Assembly: GCF_963662255.1 (NCBI RefSeq)
Contig: NC_085052.1
Location: 8,559,807 to 8,623,806, forward strand
Reading direction: 5' to 3'
DNA from: Cinclus cinclus
Lineage: Eukaryota > Chordata > Aves > Passeriformes > Cinclidae
DNA: 64,000 bases
Each line of letters starts with the position of its first letter. The first letter of the stretch is position 1. This document shows positions 24,801 through 38,470 of this stretch, piece after piece. Below the pieces are notes generated by a model. That model was not told the DNA's origin. It worked only from the letters and a program-made list of their open reading frames with translations, and searched no databases. The position numbers and the translations under genes were made by a program.

Positions 24801-27367
24801 TCGAAGATTAAAAATCCCTGAGAAGTTTAGAAAACAGCTTTTTTTTTTTTAATTAGCCTTAAAAGATTTGCTTGCTTACCACTATAATTCTGTACATTTT
24901 ATTTCATCCAACAGTACTCTTGATCCAACATGCAGAATGAGGAATACTCACTGCTGGTTTAGACTGGAAAAAAACACCATGTAATATGGATAAGAACTTA
25001 ATACTCTATGGTGCAGGGAATCTTCTTTTTTCTAGTAATACACTGCACCTAACCCATGGTCATTATGTCAAGAGAGATTTTATTCAATATTTACCTTGGT
25101 AAACAGAGATAGTGCTGAAAAGAACTTTACATTTTACATGGTCTCAACTTACGAGTAGCAGGGCAATAAGAACATTAGGGATTTCTCTAAAAGTGGATGT
25201 TCATCAAACCACCCTCCTCTGAACTAATCCCAGCAGATAGGTTTGTTATCAGAAATAACCCACTCTTAGGCTATTAGAGGCGTACTGCTTTGCCTCCTGT
25301 CTCAGGACACACCCTACTATTGTCATTATTAAACCATGTTTAATGACCTAAACACAATTACTTAAAGTGACTTGCCTTTAAATCTGTATTGATAACTAAA
25401 CAAAAGGAGTGAATGTTCCATTTTCTACTGTATTTACTTACTTGGCAGTATTTGCACAACTGATTTACCAACCTTAATGCTATGTGCAGAGACGTATTTA
25501 CCATCTGATTGGGAAGAGGCAGGGAAATGTGAAGGCTGAGACAGAGTAGGGGCACACCCTTTTCACGCAGTGGCGGCCACGCTGCTTGGCAGGAGCAGAC
25601 CCATTTGGACAGGCTGGAATTCCTGCCAGACCATCAGTCTATTTTTATAAAACCAAGTTTGTTTATCAGCCATGCTTATGAAGTCACCACCTCCTGAAAG
25701 CCTTTGGGAAGCCAGCGTGAAATGAGCTTCATCCTCACAGTTCCTGTTGGAACAGCCTCACTCTCACAAGTAACTAAAGGTGGGCCAGGTCCAAGCCCTT
25801 AAGAAATTATTATGAGACCATCTCAGTGCCATTCACCCCTTGCTAAAGCCAGCAGTGGATCTGAGCATGTCAGCTCCATGCCAGCAATCCCCTCCCTAAA
25901 TGAAAGCTAGCACTTTTAAAAGCATAGCCATGAGTGTGGGATGCTGAGCCAGAGGTTTCCTCCAAAGGAAATTATTCTATGACGCACAGAATGACCTCCA
26001 CTGTCATATCACCTGCAAAAACCTCCCACCCAAATCCTACACTTAATATTCTCCCACTGATTTTGATTAAAGCAGCTCACATACAAACAGAATACACATA
26101 TACATATGGAATGGAGGCAGATTAAACCACATTAAAACCATCATTCAGGTTAGGAGGTTAAATTGATAACAGTGAGGAAATTCATTATCAAATTCCAATA
26201 TTATTAGTGAAAACAGAAGGTAACTCCAGAAACTCTGAGGGGCTCTTACAATGTTGTTCTGCCATCCTCTGTATTCTCACATAAGAGTCCTTTCTTCATA
26301 CTCCTCATAAAGGAACCCATCACTAACAGCTAGTTTTCCAAACAAACTCTTAGGTTGGCAAATAATCTAGTCCAGTCCCCAAATCCTCCAGAGATTTCTT
26401 CACTGTATGAATTCTGCAGTATTGAAATCAAAGTCAGAATATTAAAATAGTACCAGGTTGAAAAGTACATCTGTGGCAGGAGTAGATTTAAGCCATGTTT
26501 TATCAAAATCAGCCCATCAAAATGACAAGACATGCCCTGTTTTCATGGTGTAAGAATGACTATATTTCGGAACAGCACTGCAAGGAGTCAAAACTCAATT
26601 AGGAATGAAGCCAAATAATAATTGGATTCATTTTTTGAATATTAATAGGACTGAACAATTAAGGAAGAAAAAAGTGAACCTCAAAAACCTGAAACAGGAT
26701 CTCAAGCACCAATTGCTTTGAGCAATGAGAACTGCCACCAACTCATGGGCTGATGAGGCAGGAAGCACACAGCTAACTCAGTAAATGAAGGATATTGGCT
26801 GAACTCCTTAAAAATTGTCAAAATGCACAAAGAATACCTGTGCTAGGTAGGAGAGGATACTCTGGGTTAACAGCTTTGCTTCACTTCCACACTCAAATTT
26901 TGGAGAAAAGCTTGCACACACCTAGAGCAGGAAACATCCATTCATTGTTCCTCCTTAGGAACACACATGAATTCCAAAGGGCAAGTGATAAGGGCTAAAC
27001 AAAAGTAAATCATTTCACAACAAAGGAAAGCATTAATAAATTCAGCTCATGAGCGTCTTCAAGCTTCATTAGAAAATTGAGAGTTAAGGTCAACCAAATA
27101 CAGGAAGATATTAAGTCAAGATAAATAAACTAGTGGCCCCCTTTTTTCCTCTAAGCTCGGAAGACAGGGGCATAGAGCCAACCAGTTTACATTCTTCAAC
27201 AAAAGCTTCAGTTACCTCTTCTCAGGGGGTCAGTTGTACTATGGCTTAATATAATAGTGGGTTGGAAGCATAAACAAATTAGGACTGTTAGTTTGAAGGG
27301 GGACATGACCGTTGCCTTAGTATTGACCATCACAAGGTCAACAATTACATGTTCAAACAGCTTGAAG

Positions 27368-27935
27368 GATTACAGCATCACAGAACAGCTGGGGCTGGGG
27401 GGACCTCTGGTCTCACCCAACTGCCCTGCTCAGAGCAGGGTCTGCTGCAGGAGGCTGCTCAAGGCTGTCCAGTCAGGTTTTGCTGCCTCCAAGGATGGAA
27501 ATGCCACAATCTCTCTGGGCAACCTGTTCCAGTGTTTGAGCACATTTACAGTGGAAAAGCCTACTGTTTCTCACACTGAAACAGAATTTCCTGTACTCTA
27601 GTCCTGGACTCCAGTGCCCATTGCCTGCTCTCCTGCCACCGGTCATCACCAAGACAGGCTTGGCTCCATTGTTTTTACTTCCCTGCCAGGTATTTATACA
27701 CAATGACAAGATTCCTCTGGGTCCTCTTCCCCAGGCTGAGCAGTCACATCTCTCACAACCTTCCCTTATATGAAAGATCTCCAGTCCCTTTATCATCTTT
27801 AGGGCCCTTTGGTGAACTCACTTAATTAAGTTCATGCCTCTTTTGTACCAGGTAGCACAGCATTGGGCCCAGCATCCCAGATGTCACCAGGGCTTAGCAG
27901 AGAAGAAGGATCACCTCCCTCAACCTCTTTACACT
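27368..27935 (-). mobile_element. CR1-type LINE, 5'-truncated 3' fragment
   Basis: The plus strand carries the reverse complement of a CR1 3' end: CATCACAGAA at the start, then TCTCTGGGCAACCTGTTCCA, then CCCCAGGCTGAGCAGTCACA, a TTATCATCTTTAGGGCCCTT segment and a CACCAGGGCTTAGCAGAG segment. These blocks are in the order expected for the last portion of the CR1 reverse-transcriptase frame. The element therefore lies on the minus strand and retains only about 570 bases, which is the usual 5' truncation. The minus frame at 27473-27796 begins with a peptide resembling the degenerate C-terminal RT segment but shifts out of frame, so the copy is dead. It supports an avian or other sauropsid genome. 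CR1 retroposes by target-primed reverse transcription. No full-length CR1 is present in the window. Confidence 0.9.
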
Positions 27936-30034
27936 CCTCCTGGGCCACTGACAAAGGCATGGGCACCCATATGAGATCTGCTAGGAAGGAAGGGGCTACA
28001 CCTGCTCATGTGGCTTTCCCTGCCACTTTCCCAGGAACGGTGGGTGAACAAACCATATAAAAATGCACTGGCATGTTTGCAGGAAAGTTCCACAAGGCTG
28101 AGGAGGAAGAGGAGGGTCCTTCAGCCTGAATCCTCACTGCAGAGCAGGTAAGTTACATGTTTGAGATGAAAACAGCATGTGCACTTTAAGTCTTAAAACA
28201 ACACTGCCAAGCTAGCCTGGGCTATGTTTCTGGGTGTTGCCCTAACATCTTGATCAGCCACAGAAATGTCTCAGCTGGAGTTTAGTCATGATTCTGACCC
28301 AGACTAGCTGGCACCACTGGGTTAAACAAAGGGCAGCCCTGCCTTGCCTCCTTCCTGTGCCCAAATTAATTCATCCCTGCTAATATCAAAAGGATGTCAG
28401 TACCTGAATGAAGGGGGGTTAAACAAATGAGCTGGAGATTTAAGTGACAGTTTTAAAGTATCGAGAAAATACCATTGATCTGCAATAGTTTTCCAAAGGA
28501 ATTCTTGAATGCCCTCACCTCTATTCCTTCAGACACATAAAAATGTGATTTGATAATACAGATTAAAATACACTACCGCAAGGAATCCTGTTTTGTCAGA
28601 GTAATGGAAAAGAAAATGGAGAGTGTCTTACTCCACTATAACTTTTGCAATTTAAAAAAGGCAGCAGCTTCTTCCCCAACAGTTCCAAGCATGTTGTCAG
28701 GGCTATTTTTACCAATTAATAGATCTCAAACTTGTCACACAGAAAATACATAGAGCAACAAGTCTAGCTGCCTGAACTCATCACATGATCTGCTTTAAGA
28801 AAACCTTTTGGTTTTGATAGAATTAGTGTGGAAATATAAAACAGTATTTTGCAGCACCCACTCACACATTATGTTGTATATCCTGCATGTGTTCATAAAA
28901 TACAGACTATAATTCACATACAGAGAATACATACTGATTACTAATTGGGTACAAAATGAATATACCACTTCTTTTCCAAATGCAACAATATTTGTGCTTG
29001 AATTACTTGTCATCCAGGCAGCAGGCTGGTGTTCACACTGCTACTTTAAAAACTTACGCAGCTGCACTGAGTTCTGTCTTTCCTGAGATAAAAGCATGTC
29101 CTGAATATTCTTTATTCTTCAGGGCTACTAATTTGAACACACCTGTCACTCTAAGTAGAGGGAGTTGTGGAATATTGACATTCTATTGAATTATTTAAGA
29201 TAATTTAACAATGTTTCACATCCTAGGAGATTGCTATTTGCAGAAAAAGCCTGACATACTTGTGCTTAGACCTAGTAGCCAGAATGGGGAGAAGTTACAA
29301 TTTATAAACTATTTTTTTATTCTGCATGGAAATAAACAGCAGACACACCAGCTGACTGCATGTGACTTGTCTCAGTGCTGCAAGCAGAACTGCGAGTTTT
29401 GAATATTTTATTCTGCTTTGTTGCAGATGGCAAGGACAGGAGTTCTTATGTATCATCTTGCTAATTTATGGCAACACCAGCCCCTTTCTAGTCAACGTAC
29501 ACAATAAAATGTTGATGAGTAGACTTGAAGCTACAGGATGCTCATTCCCTGTCATCAGAAGTCATGCTTAGACTTCTGAGAGGGTTAGAAGTCATTAGCT
29601 CTCCTGCTCTGGAAATCCCAAGGAGAGACCTTGAGCACTGTTGCTGTTCCAGGCCTCTACCCTGACTGCAGGCAAGAGCTGATATACCATAAACTCCAGG
29701 CACTTTTTTATGGTAAAACAGTGTTCCTGTCTGCCCGTGCACAGACACGGATCTTTCAAAGCTTGGCAAGTTTGGAGCAGAAGTTGACAAATAAGAGGCA
29801 TCATCAGTTCTTAATGTGTGCTGTTACATAGGGGTTCAAGCCTAGATAGACATAAGGTTCACAGGCAACAACACAGCTTGGCGAATCACCACCATAATTC
29901 CTTCACAGAATTATGGGCTTGGTTGATGTGCAGAGAAACGCTGTCCAGGATTTAACACTAAGTCGCTCTGGGTGGGAATGCTGCCTTCCAAATCCTCACC
30001 TGACAGACTGGGGAACATTAGCATGGAAAGGCAA

Positions 30035-30082
30035 ACATATGTACACACATATGCAGATACATCTGTACATATATATGCATAT
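30035..30082 (+). repeat. CATATG/TATA alternating simple sequence
   Basis: Imperfect purine-pyrimidine alternation with two CATATG hexamers and a TACATATATATGCATAT end. It is low complexity and could melt or extrude locally. Confidence 0.7.
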
Positions 30083-31111
30083 TATTTACTTGGTTTTATG
30101 TGTATAGATATGTGAAGGGAAACTCTGAAATACCTGCCTTTCCCGTTTTCTCTTTTTCTTTTTTTTTTTCCAATCTTTTCTGCAAAACACATAGCAGATA
30201 TTGAGAAGGGTGGTTGAAAAAGGATGACCCCAAAGAGCAGAAGACAGCAGCAGTGTCTGCAGGTTTTTGGGTGGGTGTCATCAAGGACCAGTGAGGTGCC
30301 TGGTGAGAAGTGACCCTGGAGCAGCAGCTCACATGCTGGGGACAGAGACGGTGGGAACAGGGCCATCCCTGGGCTCCATACTCTGGGAAGGAAGCCCGTC
30401 CCTCCTATCCACCCAAAGACCATTGAACATGGAGAGGAACAACTTGGCATCTTGGCCACCAAGGGCACAGTACCCCGTTTGCAAACATAATGCTGAGTCA
30501 CTAACCATGTCAGAGAGACTGACAATGGGAGATTAGCATGAATTTATGGCTCAAGTCCCTCGTTTTTCTTCCTCATGGTAATGACTCATTTCCTACCCAC
30601 AGAGGCAAAGGGCTGGCTATAAAACCTCCCATTGTTTCTCTCACTTACCTGCTAAGGAGGCTAAAACAGACATTTATTTATGCTCCAGTTTCTACAGAAA
30701 ATTGTGCAGGAAGAGTTTAGGAAAAGATTTCAAAAACAGGAATGTGTGCATGAGTGGATGGGGAAAGAGGCTCTGAAAGGAAAAGAAGACTCAAATGGGG
30801 TTAATCTTCTATTCAGTATTAGTTGAATTATCCTTTATATAAAAATGGATATACACCTCTAATCTTGCAGATATAACCATAAGCATACATGGAGCCAGGC
30901 AGTGCTCATGTCCACACCAACACCTGACTAAGGCTTAAGTGAGCCCTCAGTTATTTTCTCCATCCAACTTTTGTTGGCACAGTCCCACTCAAAATTTCTG
31001 AGTCTCTCACATATTTTAAGCAGCTGCTTTCCCAGCCTAAATGTGCCACTCCATTTTTTTAATGAAATTACTACAAATGTATCCTCACATGTTTTTGAAG
31101 TTTTTATTTCA

Positions 31112-31112
<1 letters not shown>

Positions 31113-31152
<40 letters not shown>
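31113..31152 (+). repeat. A40 homopolymer
   Basis: Forty uninterrupted A. The 3' flank carries two CpGs (TCGTCCCCAACGGG, 31153-31166). No target-site duplication or retroposed gene body could be recognised upstream, so I do not call a processed pseudogene. Flanking Lys/Phe-run frames on either strand are artefacts. Confidence 0.9.
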
Positions 31153-31154
<2 letters not shown>

Positions 31155-33600
31155 GTCCCCAACGGGTAGGAAGAGGATTCAAAATCCATCATCTCCAAGC
31201 TCATTAGAAAACCAAATAATTTTATCACTGATTAGATAACCAAAAGATCCTAAGACACCAAATCTCAATCACTGCACGTAACAAGTATTTTAAATTTTAA
31301 ATACTGCATGTTTCCAAAATGCTGTTGCTTTCTATGAATGATCTACAGTATGTTCAACACAGTTGGAGACATGCTAAGAACGGAGCTAATTTTACAGCAA
31401 TGAGGGTAAGAGTACCTCTCAGTAGCACTACAGAAATACTCTTTTATTTTCTTTTGAACAGCATAAATAGAATTTTGCTACCACTTGTTCCCAACCATTA
31501 AACTTATCAGTCCTCAAATCATACTAATTAAGCATTTATAATACATAGTAAACCACATAAAGAAACTTCTTGTTCAGGAAAAATGCCAAATGCTACATGG
31601 AGCTCTGGTGAAGTCTTCTCCCACCTTCTGTGAATCATGTTTTTCAAAGAGCAGCACGATCCAGAAAAAGAATCAACACAACAACTTTTTCACACACAGG
31701 TTTTCTATAATGTCTACTTAGCAACTTATGTGGGGTACCTTCATAGCAAGATGGCCATAATAAGTACTTCAAAATACCACCCTTAAAACAAAGGGCTTAT
31801 ACACACAATTGAAAAGATTGCAAGTCGGGAGTTACTAAACACCAGCTGAGCTCTTGCACTTCAGCTGATGCCTGGCACTTTTATTAATTGTCAGTAATTC
31901 CTATACTGTGATTAAATACAGTTTATCTTCAGAAAGTGCTGAACATGTCTTTTCAAGCCAGCTTCCCGAGTCAAGTGTCCAGCAACACTTGTCATTTTGA
32001 AAAACTCAGCCCAACATTCATGGCATTTAACTCCTGCTGACACCACCACAGCCACTCGAGTGCAGAAAGCAAGGACAGGAAGCAATCCTTCTCTAATTCC
32101 CATGCTATTAAACACAAGTGTTGATTACTGGCTTCTAGAGTAAGAAACTCTTTTTATTTTGCCTTCACTGGTGATACAGTTGGAGCCCTAGGCAGAATTA
32201 GATATCAAATATGCACAAAGGTGCTAAAGCAATAATGGTAATGTGGGGATATTATAAAGGAGCAAATGCATCTGAACATACATATTTTGTTACTTCCCCT
32301 CTTTGCCACCCTAGTGTTTAATGGCACCAATGCAAGAATGAGGAATAATTCAGCTTTTAGATCTCATGCTGGGTTTTACAGACCTAACAGTCAAACATTC
32401 TAATGTATAAATTGGACAAACATAGATCAAAAAATGTCATTGAGAATAGTATATGAAAAAGGATAATTTTAATTAAAATATTCTCAGAAATGTCCTATAA
32501 CATAAGGTGTCAAATACAACATATTTCCACACATCTGTTTTGTCTCACTAAAAAAATGTATTTCTTGGGGGTCACCATGTTCTCTTGAGGTATGAGAAGA
32601 GCATGACTAGTGAAGAACTTTGTACAGTTGAGACACTGAAAGAGTTTTGAAAATTATTACAGAAATTAGAACACTCCTGTGTCAGTGCTCTCATTTTTTC
32701 TCTTTTTTTTAACATTATAAGGTAATAAACAGTAAAACCTTAAATTGCAAGGCCTTCAGTCAGGTCATGCTGATCTCACTATCTTTAGTTCTCATCCATC
32801 TTACCCTCCACTGAAGGAGGTGTACCTTTGATGTGAACTAATTACATTCGAAACATTTTGTCAAACAGCTTAATGCAGATGCCAAATAAGCTCTGTCTGT
32901 CTAAACAGGGCTTTAGACAACTTATCACTTTCAGTGTTAACTAAGAGCTAAGTTCTACTTCAAATAGAATATTATGCTGCACAGGAAAAGATCTGCATAT
33001 AAAACTCCTAAAAAAGCCACAACTTTTTTTTTTTATTTCAATGTTGCTACATTCCCATTGTTCTGATAGAATGGGCATTACTGTGCATGAGTGTGTGTGC
33101 ACACATGTGCAACAATAAAATACACAATGCTGAAAGCAACAATTCTTTTATCTGATAAAACTATCTACATGACAAGAGGAAGTGTTTTAGAACAAGGCAT
33201 TCTGTCTGCTGTCTGAAGCATCATTTCACAGTCTCCTGAAACGAATCTTGTTTATTAAAAATGTATTAAAAAGAATGATTATTGCAACACAAAAAACAAC
33301 AAGGGAGGGAACAACAACCAAAATTCTGCATCCAGAGAAGTGGAGCCCAGGGTGCTGGAGGTGAGAGAAAATTGCTCTCCTTATCCTGTAAGTGAAAATA
33401 TGGTCTTTCACTTCTGAGCAAAAGCATCTAAATTTTCTCCCTGGGAGTAGGGAGGTGAGGCAGGCAAAGTCAGGGGAGAAAGACACAGCAAGAGAAGCCT
33501 CTGAAGGAGACTGGAGTACACTCACCATGTTTCTTAAGAATTCTCCTATTTCTTCTGCAGACACTTACATTTGTTTAAAATGGTTCTATTGTCTTTTCTT

Positions 33601-33638
33601 AAGAAAAAACAAACAAAACCAAACAAACAAACAAAAAC
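33601..33638 (+). repeat. (AAAC)n-type simple sequence
   Basis: Imperfect AAAC repeats. No associated retroposon was seen. Confidence 0.85.
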
Positions 33639-35969
33639 GAAGACTGATTCTAACATATTCTAACATGCCTTGATGAAAGAACAGCCCTCCCCATAATGGC
33701 CACCACCATGCCCTCATTAGATCAGTTTTCTAATGTGTGTCCTCATACCTTTCTTTCGGTGTACAGCACAATCCCCTCCTCTCTTTCCATCACTTCTGAC
33801 TCTTAAGAACACAAGCAGTGATCTGAAACCCTTTGCTATACCTCTGCACATGTTTTCAGCAAAGTCTGGCTCACAGAATACTTTTCCTTTTCAAACAGAA
33901 GGGAAAGGTTACAGGTTTTCCCACAGTTTCAAAAATACTGAGTATACTGTCCACGAGATACAGACACATCTCTTTTAGAAAGTTCACCTGCCATAGTAAA
34001 AATATTGTTGAAACTGTCTAAAAAGTATCTGCTATTGAAAGCAGGGAGAGCTGGTCAGTTCCTGTTATATTGGTGAATACCGCAGCCTCATAAAATGCAA
34101 ATATTACATATCTTTACAAAAGGAAAAAAAAAAACCCAAAACAAAAAAGATGCATTGTTTCTTCCATTTAATACCGTTATAAGCCTACAACATCCTAGTC
34201 CCACCTTTTCCCTTTTATTCCTGTGTCCACCTGTTTACATCAGCAAAACCATCTCATCTGTCTTATGGTAACCTGGAGAGAGAAGCTGATGTAAGGTTCA
34301 AATTAATTTTGGGCAGGAAAAAAGGGGGGAAACGTGTTAAAAGCCCAGTTCTTCAGTTTGGTTCACATATGCCCAAGCACAAGGCAAAGGGCAAGAGCTG
34401 ATTCTTCCCAAAGCACAATTGTCTGGGAGAGTTTAGATGCCCATGAAGCTCCAGCATCCTCCAGTCTCATTGCTTCCTATTGTCTGAGACAGCCATGCAA
34501 CTAAAACTAAGCATCTGATAATTAAATAAGAGGTGATAATCAAGATATACACTATTAATTGCAGAAAAGTTAATCACTGCTTGCTCGCCTAAGAATTTAA
34601 CAGGATTCACAAGGCATCACCAAGTCCAAGAAACCCTTACATACTGCTCAGATCTGGAGGTGCTCCTCTGCTCACCTGTATTTTAGCTTTGCTTTTCCTT
34701 TTTTTTACCTAGAGCAGACCAGATGCAGTTTTCAGCATTTTAACCCACCTGCTGTGTGCACACCAGAGAGACCTGGTAAGGTCCCTTTGGGTTCTCAGGA
34801 CCTCCTTCCCTCCATGCCCACCTGGCCAATGCTCTTCACTTGGTTCTTGCTATTGTCCTTCTCCACAAGTCACTAAACCTCTCCTGGGCCCTGCCTCCAC
34901 TTCTCCTTCACTACCATGCAGAATCCACACAATTCCTCGAGTGCTGAACTTCCAACCATCTCTACAGGGAGCTCATAACACTCAAAGAAACCACTTCTAA
35001 TACTGCCTGCTCTCTCCAGCAAACTCCCCAACCCAAAGGCACTGGTCCCTGCCAAAAGCAACAGATTAAAACCCATTTAAGAATTTAGGAGAATGTTTCT
35101 GAGTTTTGAAGAGCCAGTGCATGCTCAGAAATAAAGACCATCTCATTACACATTACTCTCTCACTGCCTTCTACATTTGGCTTCATTTGAATACTCTTAG
35201 CTCCCAGCAGAAAATTGTATTTATCAAGTATGACTAGGTTTCTAAAGGTCAAACTTAAGCTAGAAACAGGGAGGTGCCCTGTAAGGAAGACAAACCCTTC
35301 TCTCTCCCTCCCCTTACTGTAAATAACAGGGAATCAGCCCATGGAATTCACTGATGCAGGGGTCAAGGACAAAATCCTGTGGGTGGATAATTTTACAGCC
35401 ATCAAATGACACAGTTATGCCAAATCCAGTGGCAACAGAGCAACCAAAGGCTGCAATTTTAGGGTGCAATATATTTGCAAATGGTTCAGAAAAAGACACT
35501 CTCCACTGGTGGCATGTCACACAGATATATGTACAGACAACTGGGTTCTAATCTGCAAAATCTTGCACTGGAGAAGTTTTCAATGTCATTAAACGCTTTT
35601 GACACCTCCCTCTTTGCTAGAAAGAAGGGACTATCTGTACACTGTAATCTCATATATCCTGTCCACTCTGTCTAGGAGAAGGGGCATGGTCCTACTAGAA
35701 AACCTGTGGCTTGAGTTACCATTTCAGTATGTATTTGCCTGGTACATCAATGTTTTAAAAACAAGCTATGGCAGAGGTCAGGGAAAGGCATCTTATAGCA
35801 GAATGGCAAATAATGAAAAAAGGGTGCAAGACAGTGACACAGCTCCAGAATCAAAATGCTATTCAGTTATCTCCATTATTGTGTCTCGCTGGTATTTCAA
35901 GCAAATCAATCTGATCTCATCACTGTGCCTACTAATGTTTTTAAATACAAAGAGCAGGTTCTTATAATA

Positions 35970-36200
35970 ACACCTAGATTTCTCTCCCGGAGATATCTTT
36001 AGAATTCACATCTTATTAGCCACAAGAATTCCAATTACACATCTACTCTTCTAATTCCTACTAGCTGATTATTAGCATTAGACAATAATAGAGTATTTTC
36101 TGCTAATATATTTCTTAATAACATCAAACTGCAGAATGCCTTTGTGGTCTAATAATTTAATAACTGCACTGAAGAGAGTACTAAATTACTGGAAAATGTT
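35970..36200. promoter_or_regulatory. ATTA-rich candidate regulatory segment
   Basis: Dense TAAT/ATTA cores, including GATTATTAGCATTAG (36067-36081), TAATTC and TAATAATTTAATAAC. The segment is repeat-free. Dense AT cores can arise by composition alone, so the regulatory call is weak. Confidence 0.3.
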
Positions 36201-38032
36201 TTACTCTGAGTCTTTATTGCAGTTCAAAACCATGGAATATTTAAAATATGCTCACAGTTTATCTGCATTCATCAGGGAAGTTTTATTTGCAACCAAAGAA
36301 AAAGGAACCCAAACTGTTTAAAGACCAACACGTAATTCAAGTTTCTAATGAAGAAGGAGGAAGAAGACAGCTACATCCACATGCACACACAGAAAATAAA
36401 AGTTTTAATGCTGAGAAGACAGTACTGGATTTCTGAGTTTTGTTAGCAGATCTCTTAATGCAGGAAATGATACCCCAAGACATACATTCACAACACAAGC
36501 TGGTATCAGCTACTAATTTACAGAACATTTTTCTTTCATTTTGAGGACCACTAACAAAAAACATTAAAGCAAGATATCAGAAAGTGCTCGAAGAACAACA
36601 GACATTGGAGATCACTTTCAGCATAAAGAATCGTCATATGTTTATATTGCAAAACTTAACCACTAAAAGAAATTATGAGTAAGGATCCTATGGTGCCAGG
36701 GACTCTCTAAATTAGCCATTGACTCCTGCAAAAGAGTAGAGCTCTAGGGCTGGGATAGGCACTGCAAGTCACGACTAAGGAATGATAATGGGAATCATGA
36801 GGTAGTTTGAAGTTTGTCTTCCTCTCATCCTTCCAGGCTCACAGAGCCACCTCTGCCTCTCTCCTCACTGCCCTCCAAAATCTGCATAGGGAAATGTGCA
36901 CCTACTGATCAATCCACATCCCTAGATAAACAGCATCTCAACTGGGAAGGGTTCAAGGTAAACACTTCAACTAAAGAAGAAAACAAACCAGGAATGGTGG
37001 AAAAGAGTTCACCTCTTTATTCGGTATCCTGTGTGGTGCAAATACTCCCAATTAGATGTGCCCATGTAATTTTCACATCAAACATCATGAACTCCATACT
37101 CAGCTCCCAAGGCAACTAATTGCATAGCTCACAGTGGATTTTCCCAAGTTTTTTGAGAACACTGCTGGCACTCTTCAATAAAGCCATTTAACATAACAGG
37201 AGGTTAAAGTGAGACACAAACACTTGCTTTTTTTAATTTACACCTTTCATTTACTTCCACAGAAATGTCAGGAAAGGGCTGAGATATTGTGTGATGTACT
37301 GTCATGTATGCTTCCTTTTAAGAGCTGGGTTAAAAGAAAAAGCTTGGATTAAGAGAATGTAATCAAGATCTATACCTTTAACAAATTTTTAGACAGTCAG
37401 AAGAGGGTGCATGCTCAAGGGCATTGATCTTAACATGCCTTCAGAACAAAGAATGAGTGTCCTGTCTTATATATTTACAGACCTGAAAACAGGTGGTAGG
37501 GAAAAATCTGCAAATGTAGTGACTTTAGATGATCTTTTCCGAAACATCAGGTAGAACTGGCCAACACTGCAAGGACCAGGCTCTTAACACTGTGCACATT
37601 GCAAAGAACACTACAAACCTGCCCAGCCCCAGGAACTTTTAGCCTTTATATCATTGTATTTATGCAGTTGTTGTAATTTTTTTATTAATGTCTTTCATGA
37701 ACCATCAAGTTATGGAAGATCCTTTATAGAGTAGGTGAAATATGACCCAGAACAGGGTGAGGTGAAGGCAGTGCTGGAAGCACCTGTCTGACATTATTGT
37801 GTAGGCTGTATTTTCAGCCTTCGGGGTTTCTCCAAGGCTGGCATTTACATCCAGACTCAGCAAGCTATTTAAGCATGTGAATGGTCTCTCAGATCTCACC
37901 TCCTACATCGGAATGATGGCACCTGCTGAACTATGGGCCTAAATGCAGCTTTCCTGGTAAGGGGACCCCTTCTCACTCTCCTTTTTCTCCTTACCCCAAA
38001 ATTGCATGTTCCCCAACAGGCAGCTGCTACTC

Positions 38033-38067
38033 AAAAAAAAAAAAAAAAAAAAAAGAGAGAGAGAGAG
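38033..38067 (+). repeat. A22 followed by (GA)n
   Basis: Twenty-two A (38033-38054) run directly into six to seven GA steps (38055-38067). It is a compound simple repeat. Confidence 0.9.
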
Positions 38068-38334
38068 CTCTGACTCTCAGAAAGTCAACACAACCTTCTT
38101 CACTTCCCAAAGACATTTGTATCAGGCTGATCAAACACAAGGGAATAATTATTGCCTGTTTCCCTCTTCCAAAACTCCACTAATAGAACTCCTCCATATA
38201 CACTACTGAAAGAGGACTCTTCCTTACAGAGCCGAAGTGCCAGATATTCTGTAAATCCAGCAAAAAACAAATATATTTAAAACATGCAGCGAAGACCCCA
38301 GTGGGTTCAGGACAGCCTCCAGCAGTGCTGCCAA

Positions 38335-38470
38335 GGCCCTGTGTCATTGCAATTTATTTTAATGTGCAAGCACTGTAATTTACAACTGGGCTAGATTTGT
38401 GCACCCAGAGTGAGGAGAACCCACGGCTATTATTAAAAAAAAACTATAAATAAAGGGCTTTCATTGAAAA
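38335..38470. promoter_or_regulatory. Candidate non-coding element
   Basis: GTCATTGCAATTTATTTTAA and TGTAATTTACA, followed by a mixed-composition core and CTATAAATAAAG. It combines a C/EBP-like TTGCAAT core, AT homeodomain cores and a TATAAA stretch. No repeat was recognised. Evidence is motif-level only. Confidence 0.25.

Larger units (their letters stand above)
9301..27367. other. Gene-free stretch
   Basis: I see no exon, RNA gene or full transposon in these 18 kb. Contents I can name are a CA repeat at 10.07 kb, MIR relics near 10.8, 20.2 and 22.0 kb, an A/C-rich simple tract at 14.04 kb, a small CpG-bearing patch at 13.69-13.77 kb, two NBRE-type AAAGGTCA sites at 11.45-11.53 kb and a TATACA tract at 24.65 kb. 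The longest frames (154 codons at 13357-13821 minus, 17286-17750 minus and 17670-18134 plus) have no domain and overlap frames on the other strand. Confidence 0.6.

Noticed and set aside
26340..26400. TAATCTAGTCCAGTCCCC resembling a CR1 end
   Set aside because: The following sequence does not match CR1 order. Too short.
27473..27796. 107-codon minus frame
   Set aside because: It lies in the CR1 fragment. The resemblance to reverse transcriptase C-terminus is short and out of frame, so it is a dead remnant.
29891..29916. Eight-pair hairpin ccataatt/aattatgg
   Set aside because: Short, AT-rich stem of a size expected often by chance.
31153..31200. Possible tRNA-like or primer-binding remnant after the A40 tract
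   Set aside because: No cloverleaf or conserved T-loop could be drawn.
33226..33564. 112-codon minus frame with a hydrophobic C-terminal stretch
   Set aside because: The hydrophobic segment comes from AT-rich codons. No homologous family is recognised and no splice context is visible.
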